Shown: in pieces, positions 37,062 through 48,731 of the stretch | Position numbering within the stretch: position 1 is the stretch's first letter | Layout: the number at the start of each line of letters is the position of its first letter | DNA from: Saccharospirillum mangrovi | GTDB lineage: Bacteria; Pseudomonadota; Gammaproteobacteria; Pseudomonadales; Natronospirillaceae | Length of the DNA: 64,000 nucleotides | Direction: 5' to 3' | Assembly: GCF_003367315.1 (NCBI RefSeq) | Contig: NZ_CP031415.1 | Coordinates: forward strand, 1,052,001-1,116,000 | Notes under the pieces: model-generated | Database searches by the model: none | What the model was told of the DNA's origin: nothing | The model's input: the letters and a program-made list of their open reading frames with translations, nothing else | Position numbers and translations under genes: made by a program

Positions 37062-37540
37062 TCGTCGAGCAAACCCAGACGTCGGATGTGATCTGGCAAT
37101 GCGTGCCTTTTGACGCACTGGACACGCGTACTCTGTATGCGCTGTTGGCGTTGCGTTTGTCGGTCTTTGTGGTTGAACAGAACTGCCCGTATCAGGAACT
37201 CGATGGCAAAGATCTGGCCGCCTGGCATTTGCTGGGTTATCGCCACGGCGAACTGGTGGCGACCTCGCGCATTCTCGCGCCGGGTGTCAGCTACGACGGT
37301 GCCAGCAGCATTGGCCGGGTAGTGACGGCACCGAGCGAGCGCGGCACCGGCCTGGGTCCGCAATTGATGAGCGAAGCCGTCGCCGCTTGCCAGCGGTTGT
37401 TCCCGACACTGCCGATTCGCATCGGCGCCCAGGCGCACCTGCAACGCTTCTACGGCCGCTTGGGCTTCGTTGCCGAGGGTGCGCAATACCTTGAGGATGG
37501 CATTCCTCACGTCGAAATGACCCGCCCTGTGGGTGCATAA
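37058..37540 (+). CDS. elaA: ElaA-like GNAT acetyltransferase
   Basis: 160 residues. One GNAT fold: RLSVFVVEQNCPYQELDGKDL at the start, as in ElaA proteins, the acetyl-CoA loop GRVVTAPSERGTGLGPQLM, and RIGAQAHLQRFYGRLGF near the end. Substrate unknown. The start is GTG at 37058, overlapping the ribE stop, so it is translationally coupled to ribE without an obvious metabolic link. Confidence 0.83.
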   Translation: MIVEQTQTSDVIWQCVPFDALDTRTLYALLALRLSVFVVEQNCPYQELDGKDLAAWHLLGYRHGELVATSRILAPGVSYDGASSIGRVVTAPSERGTGLGPQLMSEAVAACQRLFPTLPIRIGAQAHLQRFYGRLGFVAEGAQYLEDGIPHVEMTRPVGA

Positions 37541-37578
37541 TGCGCGCAGGTTCTGTAACGGTCTGACAAGAGGTGGCC

Positions 37579-40401
<2,823 letters not shown>

Positions 40402-40414
40402 TACGCGGCGTCGT

Positions 40415-41059
40415 TCAGGCTTTCAGAAAGGGATTGAGAATCCAGCCCAGCGGGCCGGTGAGTTTTACCGGCGCTTCGACGACCGACAGAATCAGGCAGT
40501 CTTCGTGCGCATCGGCCTGGGGCGAGTGGGTGTCGCGGCCGGAGCGCCGAATGAAATCGCCTTCGCCGTACGACCCCAGTCGATCAGAAAATCCGCCTTC
40601 CAACACCACGCTGATTTCTTCACCGCGATGCTGATGGTTCGGCACCCGGCCGCCAGCTTTCATGTGGTGCAGGCCGACGATCAAGCCGCTGTCGTCCTTC
40701 ATTAAACGGGTGACACGCAGATTCTTCATCGGCTGTTTCCAGTCCAACTCGTCCAGCGATTCCGGCAGCAGTGCCGCCAACGCACGCGGGAAGCGCTGTT
40801 CTGTTTGTGGTTCGGGTGCTGCGGCTGGCGCGGGTTCACGCGCGATGCGGTCCATCAGGCTGGCAAAGGCGGTGTCGGCAACCGGTGCGGGTGCCTGTTG
40901 TTCAAACAGCACAGCGCTGGTGCTTTCCAACTCGCTGAGCGCCTGGCGGCAACGGCTGCAGTAATGCAAATGCACCGACACCGCAATGCTGATACCGGGG
41001 CGGCAGCTTCCGGCGGCAAACTCCACGAGCTGATCGGGATGTGGATGCCACTGGGTCAT
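40415..41059 (-). CDS. ChrR-type zinc anti-sigma factor with cupin domain
   Basis: 214 residues. The N-terminal anti-sigma domain has the zinc motif HLHYCSRC (His-x3-Cys-x2-Cys at about 30-37, plus a His near residue 5). The C-terminal cupin keeps the metal pattern His-x-His-x3-Glu in NHQHRGEE. This is the ChrR layout known from Rhodobacter, where singlet oxygen or peroxides release the sigma factor. The ATG overlaps the stop of the sigma gene by 4 bases, the usual sign of a sigma/anti-sigma pair. Confidence 0.88.
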   Translation of the reverse strand: MTQWHPHPDQLVEFAAGSCRPGISIAVSVHLHYCSRCRQALSELESTSAVLFEQQAPAPVADTAFASLMDRIAREPAPAAAPEPQTEQRFPRALAALLPESLDELDWKQPMKNLRVTRLMKDDSGLIVGLHHMKAGGRVPNHQHRGEEISVVLEGGFSDRLGSYGEGDFIRRSGRDTHSPQADAHEDCLILSVVEAPVKLTGPLGWILNPFLKA

Positions 41060-41685
41060 AAGTCGAGCCCTTCCAAAGAGAGTTTCAATTTCTTCATCGC
41101 CAGCCGGACCCGGCTTTTCACGGTGCCCAGTGGCAAGGCCATTTCGTCGGCCACTTCCTGATGGCTTTTGTCTTCCATAAAGACTTTGGCGACGACCTGG
41201 CGCTGATCCACCGGCAGTTCCGATAACTGGCTGCGCACCTGTTCCTGAACGCGCGACTGGCGCACTTCACCGAACAGTTCGGTATTGGCTTCGAGTTCCC
41301 AGATATCGTCGGCGGGCAGATCGTTTTGGTGTTTGCGCAAGCGGCGCAGCATGTCGATGCGCTGGTTGCGGGCGATGGTGAAAATCCAAGTGGAGGCGGC
41401 TGCCTTGTGTCGGTCGTAACTGGCGGCTTTGCGCCAGATGGCGAGCATCACTTCCTGCACCAATTCGTCGGGCAAATGATCGCCGTTGCGGTGCAGGCCG
41501 GACGACAGCGCGAAGGCTTTGATCAGCGGAGCGAAATGGTTGAACAGCGCTTCGAAGGCCGGAATGTCCTGGCGTCGGGCGACCGCTTCGAGATGGTCTG
41601 CCCATTGTTGTGCCGCCGGGCTGGTTTCGGTCATGGTGCGCGCGTTTTTGGCTGAAAGGATCGAGATTACAGGGGCGCCTGCCAT
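41056..41685 (-). CDS. ECF RNA polymerase sigma factor, ChrR partner
   Basis: 209 residues from ATG 41685, or 192 from ATG 41634. Region 2 contains DELVQEVMLAIWRKAASYDRHKAAASTWIFTIARNQRIDMLRR; region 4 contains LPVDQRQVVAKVFMEDKSHQEVADEMALPLGTVKSRVRLAMKKL. It belongs to the group paired with ChrR anti-sigma proteins (oxidative or photo-oxidative stress). AGG lies before 41685 and no site before 41634, but the first 17 residues are not conserved, so the start is open. A promoter fitting the group's own consensus stands just upstream, which suggests autoregulation. Confidence 0.88.
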   Translation of the reverse strand: MAGAPVISILSAKNARTMTETSPAAQQWADHLEAVARRQDIPAFEALFNHFAPLIKAFALSSGLHRNGDHLPDELVQEVMLAIWRKAASYDRHKAAASTWIFTIARNQRIDMLRRLRKHQNDLPADDIWELEANTELFGEVRQSRVQEQVRSQLSELPVDQRQVVAKVFMEDKSHQEVADEMALPLGTVKSRVRLAMKKLKLSLEGLDL

Positions 41686-41720
41686 AAGAAAACCTGTGCT
41701 TGGTTGATCTGACGGCGATT

Positions 41721-41746
41721 TACGCCGTCCACCAAGATTCGGATCA
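41721..41746 (-). promoter_or_regulatory. ECF-type promoter of the sigma/anti-sigma operon
   Basis: On the minus strand TGATCC (41741-41746), a 16-base spacer and CGTA (41721-41724), about 35 bases before ATG 41685. As I recall, TGATC plus CGTA at this spacing is the consensus of RpoE/ChrR-type (ECF11) sigma factors, which activate their own operon. Confidence 0.65.
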
Positions 41747-41764
41747 CTTTGGCAGGGCAGACGC

Positions 41765-42301
41765 TCAGGCGCGGCCGGTCAGGGCGTCGCGAATCCATTG
41801 CAACAGGCGTTTGCTGTTTTTGCCGCTGCGCATCGGCGCGTCCGGTTCGTCCGGCTGTTCCTTGCGCGCGGCGCGTACCAGGGCGCGAAAGGATTGCCGT
41901 TCGGTGTCGGGGAATTGTTCGAACCAGGCCGCTTCGGCGCTGCTGTCTTTAAGCAAGCGACTGCGCCATTGCTCGGCCTGGCCCTGTTCGCGCAGAAACA
42001 CTTCGGACGACGGATCGAGCCGGTCGAGCGCCAGTTGAATGCCATCGATGTCTTCATCACGCATCAGTTTGCCGATGAATTGCAGGTGGCGCCGGCGCGC
42101 TTCGTTTTGGGTGATGCGGCGGCTTTCGGCGATGGCGGCTTTCAACGCCTCGCTGGTCGGCACGGTTGCCAATTGGTCGGCGCGCAGCGACAGCAAACGT
42201 TCGCCGATGGCCTGCAGACGATGCATCTCTTTTTTCATTTGGGTCTTACTGACCCATTCGATGTCGTCGTCTTGGTCGAAATCTGAATTGTGATCGGACA
42301 T
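41765..42301 (-). CDS. darP: Ribosome biogenesis factor DarP (YjgA, DUF615)
   Basis: Associates with late 50S precursors in E. coli and supports their maturation. 178 residues, alpha-helical, starting with an acidic tail then EWVSKTQMKKEMHRLQAIGERLLSL, the DUF615 signature. RRHLQFIGKLMRDEDIDGIQLALDRLDP is the second conserved block. It lies 34 bases behind mgtE on the same strand. Confidence 0.93.
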   Translation of the reverse strand: MSDHNSDFDQDDDIEWVSKTQMKKEMHRLQAIGERLLSLRADQLATVPTSEALKAAIAESRRITQNEARRRHLQFIGKLMRDEDIDGIQLALDRLDPSSEVFLREQGQAEQWRSRLLKDSSAEAAWFEQFPDTERQSFRALVRAARKEQPDEPDAPMRSGKNSKRLLQWIRDALTGRA

Positions 42302-42335
42302 GAGTACCAGAGGGTCTCCGCCGGGCCGCCAGTTG

Positions 42336-43697
42336 TCAGAGCAAAAAGAGGGTGGCCAGGCTCAGGAAAGTCAGGAAGCCAACGACATCGGTGATGGTCG
42401 TCAGCACAACGGTGCCGGCCAGGGCCGGATCAATGCGCAGCGATTTTAGAAGAAAGGGCAGGGTGGCACCAGCGCAGACGGCGACTACGAGATTGATGAC
42501 GATGGCCGCAGCGATGACCAGCGCCAGGTCGGAATCCTGATACCAGCCGATGGTGATGGCGCCGATGATGCTTGCCCAGAGCACGCCATTGACGGCGCCG
42601 GAGCCGAGTTCGCGGCTGATCAGCCAGCCCAGGTTGTCGCGTTTGACGTGGCCGGTCGCCATGCCGCGAATCATCACCGTCAGCGTTTGGCTGCCGGCAA
42701 TGCCGCCCATGCTGGCAACGACCGGGCTCAGAACTGCCAATGCGACGATCTGCGCAATGGTCGCCTCGAACTGACTCATCACCGCCGCGGCGATGAACGC
42801 CGTCAGCATGTTGATGCCGAGCCAGACGGCGCGGCTGCGCGTGGTGCGGATGACCGGCGCGAAGATGTCGTCTTCTTCGTCCAGGCCGGCCATGCTCATT
42901 ACAGCGTGGTCGGCGCTGTCGCGAATCACATCGACGACGTCATCGACGGTGATGCGACCGAGCAAAATGCCCTCGTCGTTGACTACCGGCGCCGATACCA
43001 GATCCAGACGTTCGAAACGTCGTGCCACCTGATCTTCGTGCAAGGTGGCCGGTATGCCTTCGATGTCGTCCTGCATGATTTCCCGCACCGGCGTTTCCGG
43101 CGCGTGCGTCAGCAATTTGGTGATCGGCAGCAGGCCGACGTAGCGGAACTGGCGATTGACCACCCAGAGTGAATCCAGATGGTCGGGCAATTCCAGCCGG
43201 CGCAGATAGCGCAACACCGTTTCCAAGGTGACATCGGCGCGGACGGTGATGAGATCGGTGTTCATCAAGCCGCCGGCGGTGTCTTCTGGGTACGCCAACA
43301 GACCTTCGACGGTGGCACGATCCGACGGCGGCATCAGCGACAGAACTTGTCGTGTTACCGGCTCGGGGATTTGTTGCAGCAGGTCGGCGAGGTCGTCGTG
43401 GTCGAGATCCTGAGTCGTTTCCAGAATCTCGTGCGCGTTCATTTGCGCCAGAAACGCCTGCTGCAGGTCTTCGTTGAGGTGGGGCAGTACCGCGCCCTGG
43501 CGTTCGTCGCTGAGAAAATCCCACAGCAGCTCACGCACCCGGCCCGGCGAGGATTCCATGATGTGCGCCAGATCGGCCGGCGCCAGGTCTTCGTCGCAGT
43601 AGCGCTGAACTTTATCCAGATCGCCCGCTTCCAACGCCTGCAGCAGACCGGCGCGGTCGTGGTCGTGCTGTTCCAGGTGCGGTGAGGTGGTTGGCAT
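42336..43697 (-). CDS. mgtE: Magnesium transporter MgtE
   Basis: Mg2+ channel gated by cytosolic Mg2+. 453 residues: helical N domain with HLNEDLQQAFLAQMNAHEI, a CBS pair (about 135-255), a connecting helix, and five C-terminal hydrophobic spans with SPVVASMGGIAGSQTLTVMIRGMA, the pore region. It lies between ptsO and darP. Confidence 0.95.
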   Translation of the reverse strand: MPTTSPHLEQHDHDRAGLLQALEAGDLDKVQRYCDEDLAPADLAHIMESSPGRVRELLWDFLSDERQGAVLPHLNEDLQQAFLAQMNAHEILETTQDLDHDDLADLLQQIPEPVTRQVLSLMPPSDRATVEGLLAYPEDTAGGLMNTDLITVRADVTLETVLRYLRRLELPDHLDSLWVVNRQFRYVGLLPITKLLTHAPETPVREIMQDDIEGIPATLHEDQVARRFERLDLVSAPVVNDEGILLGRITVDDVVDVIRDSADHAVMSMAGLDEEDDIFAPVIRTTRSRAVWLGINMLTAFIAAAVMSQFEATIAQIVALAVLSPVVASMGGIAGSQTLTVMIRGMATGHVKRDNLGWLISRELGSGAVNGVLWASIIGAITIGWYQDSDLALVIAAAIVINLVVAVCAGATLPFLLKSLRIDPALAGTVVLTTITDVVGFLTFLSLATLFLL

Positions 43698-43806
43698 GGG
43701 CGTCCCGTTGCCGAGGTGGGCGATCGACAGGGAGTGTAGCGGTTAGCTCAAACGGGAATAAAGAGGGCGGGCAGTAATCCTGAAATGAAAAAGCGGCACA
43801 AGCGCG

Positions 43807-44076
43807 TTACTCGGCTTCTCCAAAGCGATCCTGCACTAACGCCAGAATGGCGGTCCAGGCGTCGGCGGCGTCCGGGCCATCGATTTCCACGTTCAAATCG
43901 GTGCCCTGACTGGCCGCCAGCATCATCACCGACATGATGCTTTTGGCGTCCGCTTCGCGGCCGTCTTTGCTCAGTGTGATGCGGCTTTGATAGTTACCGG
44001 CGACGCCGACCAGTTTGGCGGCCGCGCGGGCGTGCAAACCCAGTTTGTTGATGATGGTGAGTTGTTCCTGAATCAC
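43807..44076 (-). CDS. ptsO: Nitrogen-PTS phosphocarrier NPr
   Basis: HPr-like phosphocarrier of the nitrogen PTS. 89 residues. The phosphorylated His15 is in NKLGLHARAAA; Ser46 stands in AKSIMSVMMLAASQGT. It overlaps the rapZ stop by 4 bases. EI-Ntr (ptsP) is not in the window. Context (rpoN, hpf, ptsN, rapZ) marks it as NPr rather than the sugar HPr. Confidence 0.94.
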   Translation of the reverse strand: MIQEQLTIINKLGLHARAAAKLVGVAGNYQSRITLSKDGREADAKSIMSVMMLAASQGTDLNVEIDGPDAADAWTAILALVQDRFGEAE

Positions 44077-44945
44077 GCCTGGTCGTGTCCCATGTCGCGG
44101 TGGCGCAGCTGAACGTTGGCGTTACTGCTGGCAAAGGTTTGATGGAGTTGTTCGGCCAGATACACACTGCGGTGCTGGCCGCCGGTGCAGCCAATTGCCA
44201 CCGTCAGATAAGACCGCTGGTTGGCTTCATATTGATGCAGCCAGCGATCGAGAAAGCGGCGAATGTCTTCGAACATTTCGGTCACCGCCGGAGCAGCGCG
44301 CAGAAATTCCTGAATTGGCTGGTCGCGCCCGGTGAACATGCGCAGCGATTTGTCCCAATAAGGGTTGGGCAGGCAACGCACGTCGAACACCAAATCGGCA
44401 TCACGCGGCACGCCGTGTTTGAAACCGAACGACAAAAATTGCAGCGCAATGCCTTTGGGTTTCTCGATCAGCCGCTGGCGCACCTGATCGCGCAGTTCCT
44501 GCAACGACAAACCGCTGGTGTCGATTTTCAAACTGGCGAGATTGGCGACCGGCGCCAACAGTTCACCTTCCACAGCAATGGCTTCGGCCAGGGAGCGGTG
44601 TTGGTCGGTCAGCGGGTGTTTGCGTCGGGTTGCCGAGAAACGTTGCAGCAAAATGGTTTCTTCGGCGTCGAGATACAGAATGTCGGGAGTGACGTTGGCC
44701 GGCAGTGTTTTCAGAATGGCCGGCAAGCCGTTGATGGCGTCGGAGGCGACACGGGCGTCGATACAGACCGCGACATTGGGTTGCGCCGCGCTCGCTGTCA
44801 TCCAGTGCACCAATTCCGGCAGCAAGGCGGGCGGCAGGTTATCGATGCAATTGAAGCCGGCGTCTTCGAGCGCGTTCAGAACGGTACTCTTACCCGAACC
44901 GGAACGTCCGCTGATGATGATCAGTCGGAAATCGGGATGGGCCAT
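44073..44945 (-). CDS. rapZ: RNase adapter protein RapZ
   Basis: P-loop protein that in E. coli guides GlmZ small RNA to RNase E and thereby controls glucosamine-6-phosphate synthase. 290 residues: Walker A GRSGSGKST at about 13-21 and the conserved C-terminal half with SFGFKHGVPRDADLVFDVRCLPNP and AIGCTGGQHRSVYLAE. Five bases after ptsN, in the same operon. Confidence 0.95.
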   Translation of the reverse strand: MAHPDFRLIIISGRSGSGKSTVLNALEDAGFNCIDNLPPALLPELVHWMTASAAQPNVAVCIDARVASDAINGLPAILKTLPANVTPDILYLDAEETILLQRFSATRRKHPLTDQHRSLAEAIAVEGELLAPVANLASLKIDTSGLSLQELRDQVRQRLIEKPKGIALQFLSFGFKHGVPRDADLVFDVRCLPNPYWDKSLRMFTGRDQPIQEFLRAAPAVTEMFEDIRRFLDRWLHQYEANQRSYLTVAIGCTGGQHRSVYLAEQLHQTFASSNANVQLRHRDMGHDQA

Positions 44946-44950
44946 GGCGG

Positions 44951-45406
44951 TCAGACGCCTTTGATAAAATGCTGATAGAGCGTTTGCGGATCGGATGCGT
45001 GGCGCAGGGTTTTTACCAGAGCAGCATCGTTAAAGCGTTCGACCACAGCGGCGAGTAAATTCAGATGGTCGTCAGTGGCCGCTTCGGGCACGACCAGGGC
45101 AAACAGCAAATCGACGGGTTTGCGATCAGGGGATTCGAAATCGACGGCTTCGTCGAGTTTGGCGAGAGCGGCCACGGGTCGGTCAATCTGGGCTAACCGG
45201 CAATGCGGCACAGCAATGCCCTGGCCGAGGCCGGTGGAACCAAGTCGCTCACGAGCAATCAACTGATCGAATAAATCGACATCGCCGACACCCTCCAGGG
45301 AGTCTGCCAGTCGTTCCGCCAAACTTTGCAGAACGCGTTTCTTGCTGACGCCGAACGCGCCGGTATAGACGCGTTCAACGCTGAGGACCTGGTCCAGTTG
45401 TATCAT
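44951..45406 (-). CDS. ptsN: Nitrogen regulatory IIA protein
   Basis: EIIA-Ntr, the phosphate acceptor from NPr, regulating potassium and nitrogen functions. 151 residues. The active-site His68 is in GQGIAVPHCRL; LGSTGLGQG precedes it. Two bases after hpf. Confidence 0.95.
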   Translation of the reverse strand: MIQLDQVLSVERVYTGAFGVSKKRVLQSLAERLADSLEGVGDVDLFDQLIARERLGSTGLGQGIAVPHCRLAQIDRPVAALAKLDEAVDFESPDRKPVDLLFALVVPEAATDDHLNLLAAVVERFNDAALVKTLRHASDPQTLYQHFIKGV

Positions 45407-45408
45407 GG

Positions 45409-45714
45409 TTAACGAGAATTCCCGTGCATGCGGTCGACCGTTTTTTCTTTGTGCTTGAGCAGTTGGCGGTCGAGTTTGTCAGTCATCATATCAATGGCAG
45501 CGTACAGGTCATCATGCTCGGCATCTGCGTGTATTTGTGCGCCTTTGATGTTGAGCGAAGCTTCCGCTTTTTGCCGGTTCTTTTCAATACTGAAGGTAAC
45601 CTGGACATTGCCGATCTGGTCGTAATGTCGTTCCAGTTTTTCCAGCTTACCGGCGACATAGTCGTGCAGCGCTTCGGTAACTTCGACGTGTTGACCGCTG
45701 ATGTTGACTTGCAT
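45409..45714 (-). CDS. hpf: Ribosome hibernation promoting factor, short form
   Basis: Binds the 30S decoding region and promotes 100S dimers with RMF. 101 residues, the short HPF of gammaproteobacteria without the long-form C-terminal domain. MQVNISGQHVEVTEALHDYVAGKLEKLERHYD and HADAEHDDLYAAIDMMTDKLDRQLLKHKEK are characteristic. A strong hairpin lies between rpoN and this gene. Confidence 0.94.
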   Translation of the reverse strand: MQVNISGQHVEVTEALHDYVAGKLEKLERHYDQIGNVQVTFSIEKNRQKAEASLNIKGAQIHADAEHDDLYAAIDMMTDKLDRQLLKHKEKTVDRMHGNSR

Positions 45715-45745
45715 AGTCCGCTCCTCGTTCAGTGACAGTGATTCT

Positions 45746-45803
45746 GGCCCTCAAACCGGGCCGGCTTCCTTGACTGACTGGATTGAGTTCCCTCAATCCA
45801 GTC
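45746..45803 (-). other. Tandem hairpins between rpoN and hpf
   Basis: The larger, at 45776-45803, is a perfect 12-bp stem. On the transcribed strand it reads GACTGGATTGAG, loop GGAA, CTCAATCCAGTC. The smaller, at 45746-45762, pairs GGCCC with GGGCC around 7 bases. No T run follows on the minus strand. The GGAA loop fits a GNRA tetraloop and also the GGA-in-loop pattern bound by CsrA/RsmA. It could limit read-through into hpf or act as a processing or binding site. Confidence 0.6.
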
Positions 45804-45871
45804 TAGCTCCTGATTCAATCTTTGCGGTGAGCAGCGCGTACTTCAAGTCGGTGCCCTTACGGAAACCTGAT

Positions 45872-47404
45872 CTAAATCAAACTCTTACGTTCATTTGATG
45901 GCGGTATGTGCATCGCTTCGCGGTATTTGGCGATGGTGCGGCGAGCGACCTGAATGCCCTGGTCGCCCAACAAGGTGGCGATCTTGGAATCACTCAGCGG
46001 TTTGCGTGGATTTTCCGCCGCCACCAGCTTGCGGATGATGGCGCGAATGGCGGTGCTGGAGCATTCGCCACCACCTTCGGTGCTGACGTGGCTGGAGAAA
46101 AAGTATTTCAGCTCAAAAATACCGCGCGGTGTGTGCATGTATTTTTGTGTGGTGACGCGTGAAATGGTTGATTCGTGCATCTCGACGGCCTGAGCCACAT
46201 CGTGCAACACCAGCGGCTTCATCGCTTCTTCGCCGTGTTCCAGAAAACCGCGTTGGTGCTCGACAATATTGGTGGCAACTTTCAACAGCGTTTCATTGCG
46301 GCTTTGCAGGCTTTTGATGAACCAGCGCGCTTCCTGCAAGTGGTCTTTGAGATAGGTGTTGTCGCTGGAATTATCGGCGCGTTTGACCATGGAAGCGTAA
46401 GACGGATTAACGCGTAATTTGGGCGCGATTTCCGGGTTCAGTTCCACCAGCCAACGATTGTTTTTCACGTCTTTGCGCACAATGACATCGGGTACGACGT
46501 ATTCGTCTTTGCCGCTTTCAATTTGATTGCCCGGCCGTGGGTTCAGGCTTTGAATCAACAGGATGACGTCGCGCAAATCGTTTTCTTTGAGACGAGTTTT
46601 GCGCATCAACTGGGCGTAGTCGCGGGTGCCGAGCAGATCGAGATGTTCTTTGACAATTTTGATGGCGTCGCTGCGCCAGAGGGTTTCTTCGGGCAGTTGA
46701 TTGAGCTGAATGCTCAAACAATCGGCCAGGTCGCGAGCGCAGACACCGGGCGGATCGAAATGCTGAACGCGGCGCAGCACGGCCTCGACTTCGTCCATTT
46801 CCAGTGGATCGTCGTCGCCCGACAGCGCTTCAATCAACCCTTCAAAAATATCGTCCAGACTGGACTGCAAATAACCTTCGCTGTCGACGCTTTCGATGAT
46901 GGCTTCGGCGATCAGACGATCGCGGTCCGTCATGGTGGTCAGGTTCAATTGCCAGTTCAGGTGGTCCCACAATGAGTCGGTGGTGCCATAAACGTTTTCG
47001 AAATTGAAATCGTCGTCGCCCGAGGGCAAGCCGTGGCTGGTTGGGGTGTGGGTGTAGATGTCGTCCCAGGAGGAATCGACCGCCAGGTCGTCAGGAATGT
47101 GTTCCTGAATTTCCACTTCCTGACGATGATCGCTGTCGTCGTTGGTGGAGGTTTCGTGTTTGCTGGCATCACCGTTCAGGCTATCACTGCTGTGACTTTC
47201 GCCGTTTAGGTTGTCGTTATGGTGACTGTGTTCCCCGTCGCCGGCGTCGTCTTCGCGCACTTCCAGCATGGGGTTGGTTTCCAGAGCCTCCTGGATCTCC
47301 TGCTGCAAATCGAGTGTCGACAATTGCAGCAGTCGAATGGCTTGTTGCAGTTGCGGCGTCATCGTCAACTGCTGACTCATTTTGAGTTGTAAGGAGGTCT
47401 TCAT
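45872..47404 (-). CDS. rpoN: RNA polymerase sigma-54 factor
   Basis: Sigma factor for -24/-12 promoters needing AAA+ activators (nitrogen use, motility). 510 residues. The Gln/Leu-rich region I ([37 protein letters not shown]) is followed by an acidic, Ser/His/Asn-rich region II (about 50-130), the core-binding domain, and the RpoN box [10 protein letters not shown] near the C terminus. It stands behind lptB, as in other gammaproteobacteria. Confidence 0.97.
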   Translation of the reverse strand: MKTSLQLKMSQQLTMTPQLQQAIRLLQLSTLDLQQEIQEALETNPMLEVREDDAGDGEHSHHNDNLNGESHSSDSLNGDASKHETSTNDDSDHRQEVEIQEHIPDDLAVDSSWDDIYTHTPTSHGLPSGDDDFNFENVYGTTDSLWDHLNWQLNLTTMTDRDRLIAEAIIESVDSEGYLQSSLDDIFEGLIEALSGDDDPLEMDEVEAVLRRVQHFDPPGVCARDLADCLSIQLNQLPEETLWRSDAIKIVKEHLDLLGTRDYAQLMRKTRLKENDLRDVILLIQSLNPRPGNQIESGKDEYVVPDVIVRKDVKNNRWLVELNPEIAPKLRVNPSYASMVKRADNSSDNTYLKDHLQEARWFIKSLQSRNETLLKVATNIVEHQRGFLEHGEEAMKPLVLHDVAQAVEMHESTISRVTTQKYMHTPRGIFELKYFFSSHVSTEGGGECSSTAIRAIIRKLVAAENPRKPLSDSKIATLLGDQGIQVARRTIAKYREAMHIPPSNERKSLI

Positions 47405-47465
47405 AGAGGTGTTAATACGCCTTTGGGCCTGTTAATTACAACGAGTCTTGACGGTCTTAGTGCCG

Positions 47466-48191
47466 TCATAGCCGGAACTGGTCGCCTAAATATACCTCAC
47501 GCACCGTGGCGTTGTTGAGTACATCCTCTGCACTACCTTCGGCGATGATGTGTCCGTTGCCGACGATATAGGCTTTTTCGCAGATATCGAGCGTCTCTCG
47601 TACGTTGTGATCGGTGATCAGTACGGCGATGCCGCGGTCACGCAAGTGGTGAATGATGCCTTTAATGTCGCCGACTGAAATCGGGTCGACGCCGGCGAAG
47701 GGTTCATCCAGCAAAACAACCGCCGGTTCCATCGCCAGCGCCCGGGCAATTTCCACGCGTCGCCGTTCACCGCCGGACAGCGCCATGCCTAAGCTGTCGC
47801 GAATGTGCGTGATGTTGAATTCCTGCAGCAGCGATTCCAGCCGTTCGTGTCGATCAGCGCGCGACAATTCTTTGCGCGTTTGCAGCACGCCCATAATGTT
47901 GTCGGCCACGCTCAGCTTGCGAAATATCGACGCTTCCTGTGGCAGATAGCCAATACCGTGGCGCGCTCGGGCGTGCATGGGCAAGCGGGTGACTGGCGTA
48001 TCGCCAACGTAGACCTCGCCTTTATCGGCCGGAATCAGACCGACGATCATATAAAAGCAGGTGGTTTTGCCGGCACCGTTGGGGCCAAGCAGTCCGACAA
48101 TCTGACCGGCTTCGACACTCAGGCTGACGTCCCGGACCACCGGGCGTTTGCGATAACTCTTGGCCAGATGTTTGGCGTGCAATAAAGCCAT
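47466..48191 (-). CDS. lptB: LPS export ABC transporter ATPase
   Basis: ATPase of the LptB2FGC machine that pulls LPS from the inner membrane. 241 residues. Walker [10 protein letters not shown], signature [15 protein letters not shown], Walker [14 protein letters not shown]. Adjacent to lptA with no gap, 61 bases before rpoN. lptF and lptG are not in the window, as is usual. Confidence 0.97.
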   Translation of the reverse strand: MALLHAKHLAKSYRKRPVVRDVSLSVEAGQIVGLLGPNGAGKTTCFYMIVGLIPADKGEVYVGDTPVTRLPMHARARHGIGYLPQEASIFRKLSVADNIMGVLQTRKELSRADRHERLESLLQEFNITHIRDSLGMALSGGERRRVEIARALAMEPAVVLLDEPFAGVDPISVGDIKGIIHHLRDRGIAVLITDHNVRETLDICEKAYIVGNGHIIAEGSAEDVLNNATVREVYLGDQFRL

Positions 48192-48731
48192 TCAGTCCAC
48201 GGCTCCCGGTTGGATAACCCAGGTTGCCTGCGGCGCTTCCGGGTTGGCGGTCTGGGTGCGCACTGAGCGTACGCTGAGTGTTTCGTCAAGCAGATTGTAT
48301 TGAATGTATTCCGCCTGAATTTCACTGCCTTCCTGTTTCAGGCGGCCATTGCCCTCGGTAATGATGATGTCTTGTTGCGGCCGATATTCGATGCGCAGGC
48401 CTTCCACTTCAATAAAGGCGGCATCGACATCCGGTTGTTCCTGATAACGGGCCGGCTCGCCGCGGGCTTCCAAAAACTGAATAACGCCGGTTACCGGATC
48501 GCGGGTCACATCCAGCGTTTCCGCCCAGACTTCCAGACTGCCCTGTTGCAAATGGACGTTGCCCTGAAAGTGAGCCTCACCACTGCCGCTGCGAAAGGCG
48601 CCCTGGTCGGCCTGAATGGTCATCGGCTGATCGCGATCTTCTGGCAACGCCAGCGCTGCGTCGCTGAGCAAAAAAAGCGCTGCGAGCGCCAGGCTCTGGC
48701 GCCAATGCCGCTTGGAATCAGTCGGCCTCAT
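48192..48731 (-). CDS. lptA: LPS transport periplasmic protein LptA
   Basis: Periplasmic bridge that carries LPS from LptC to LptD. 179 residues: signal peptide (hydrophobic about 11-28, cleavage near ALA), then the OstA/LptA beta-jellyroll (PMTIQADQGAFRSGSGEAHFQGNVHLQQGS). The ATG lies 14 bases inside the lptC reading frame. Confidence 0.93.
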   Translation of the reverse strand: MRPTDSKRHWRQSLALAALFLLSDAALALPEDRDQPMTIQADQGAFRSGSGEAHFQGNVHLQQGSLEVWAETLDVTRDPVTGVIQFLEARGEPARYQEQPDVDAAFIEVEGLRIEYRPQQDIIITEGNGRLKQEGSEIQAEYIQYNLLDETLSVRSVRTQTANPEAPQATWVIQPGAVD

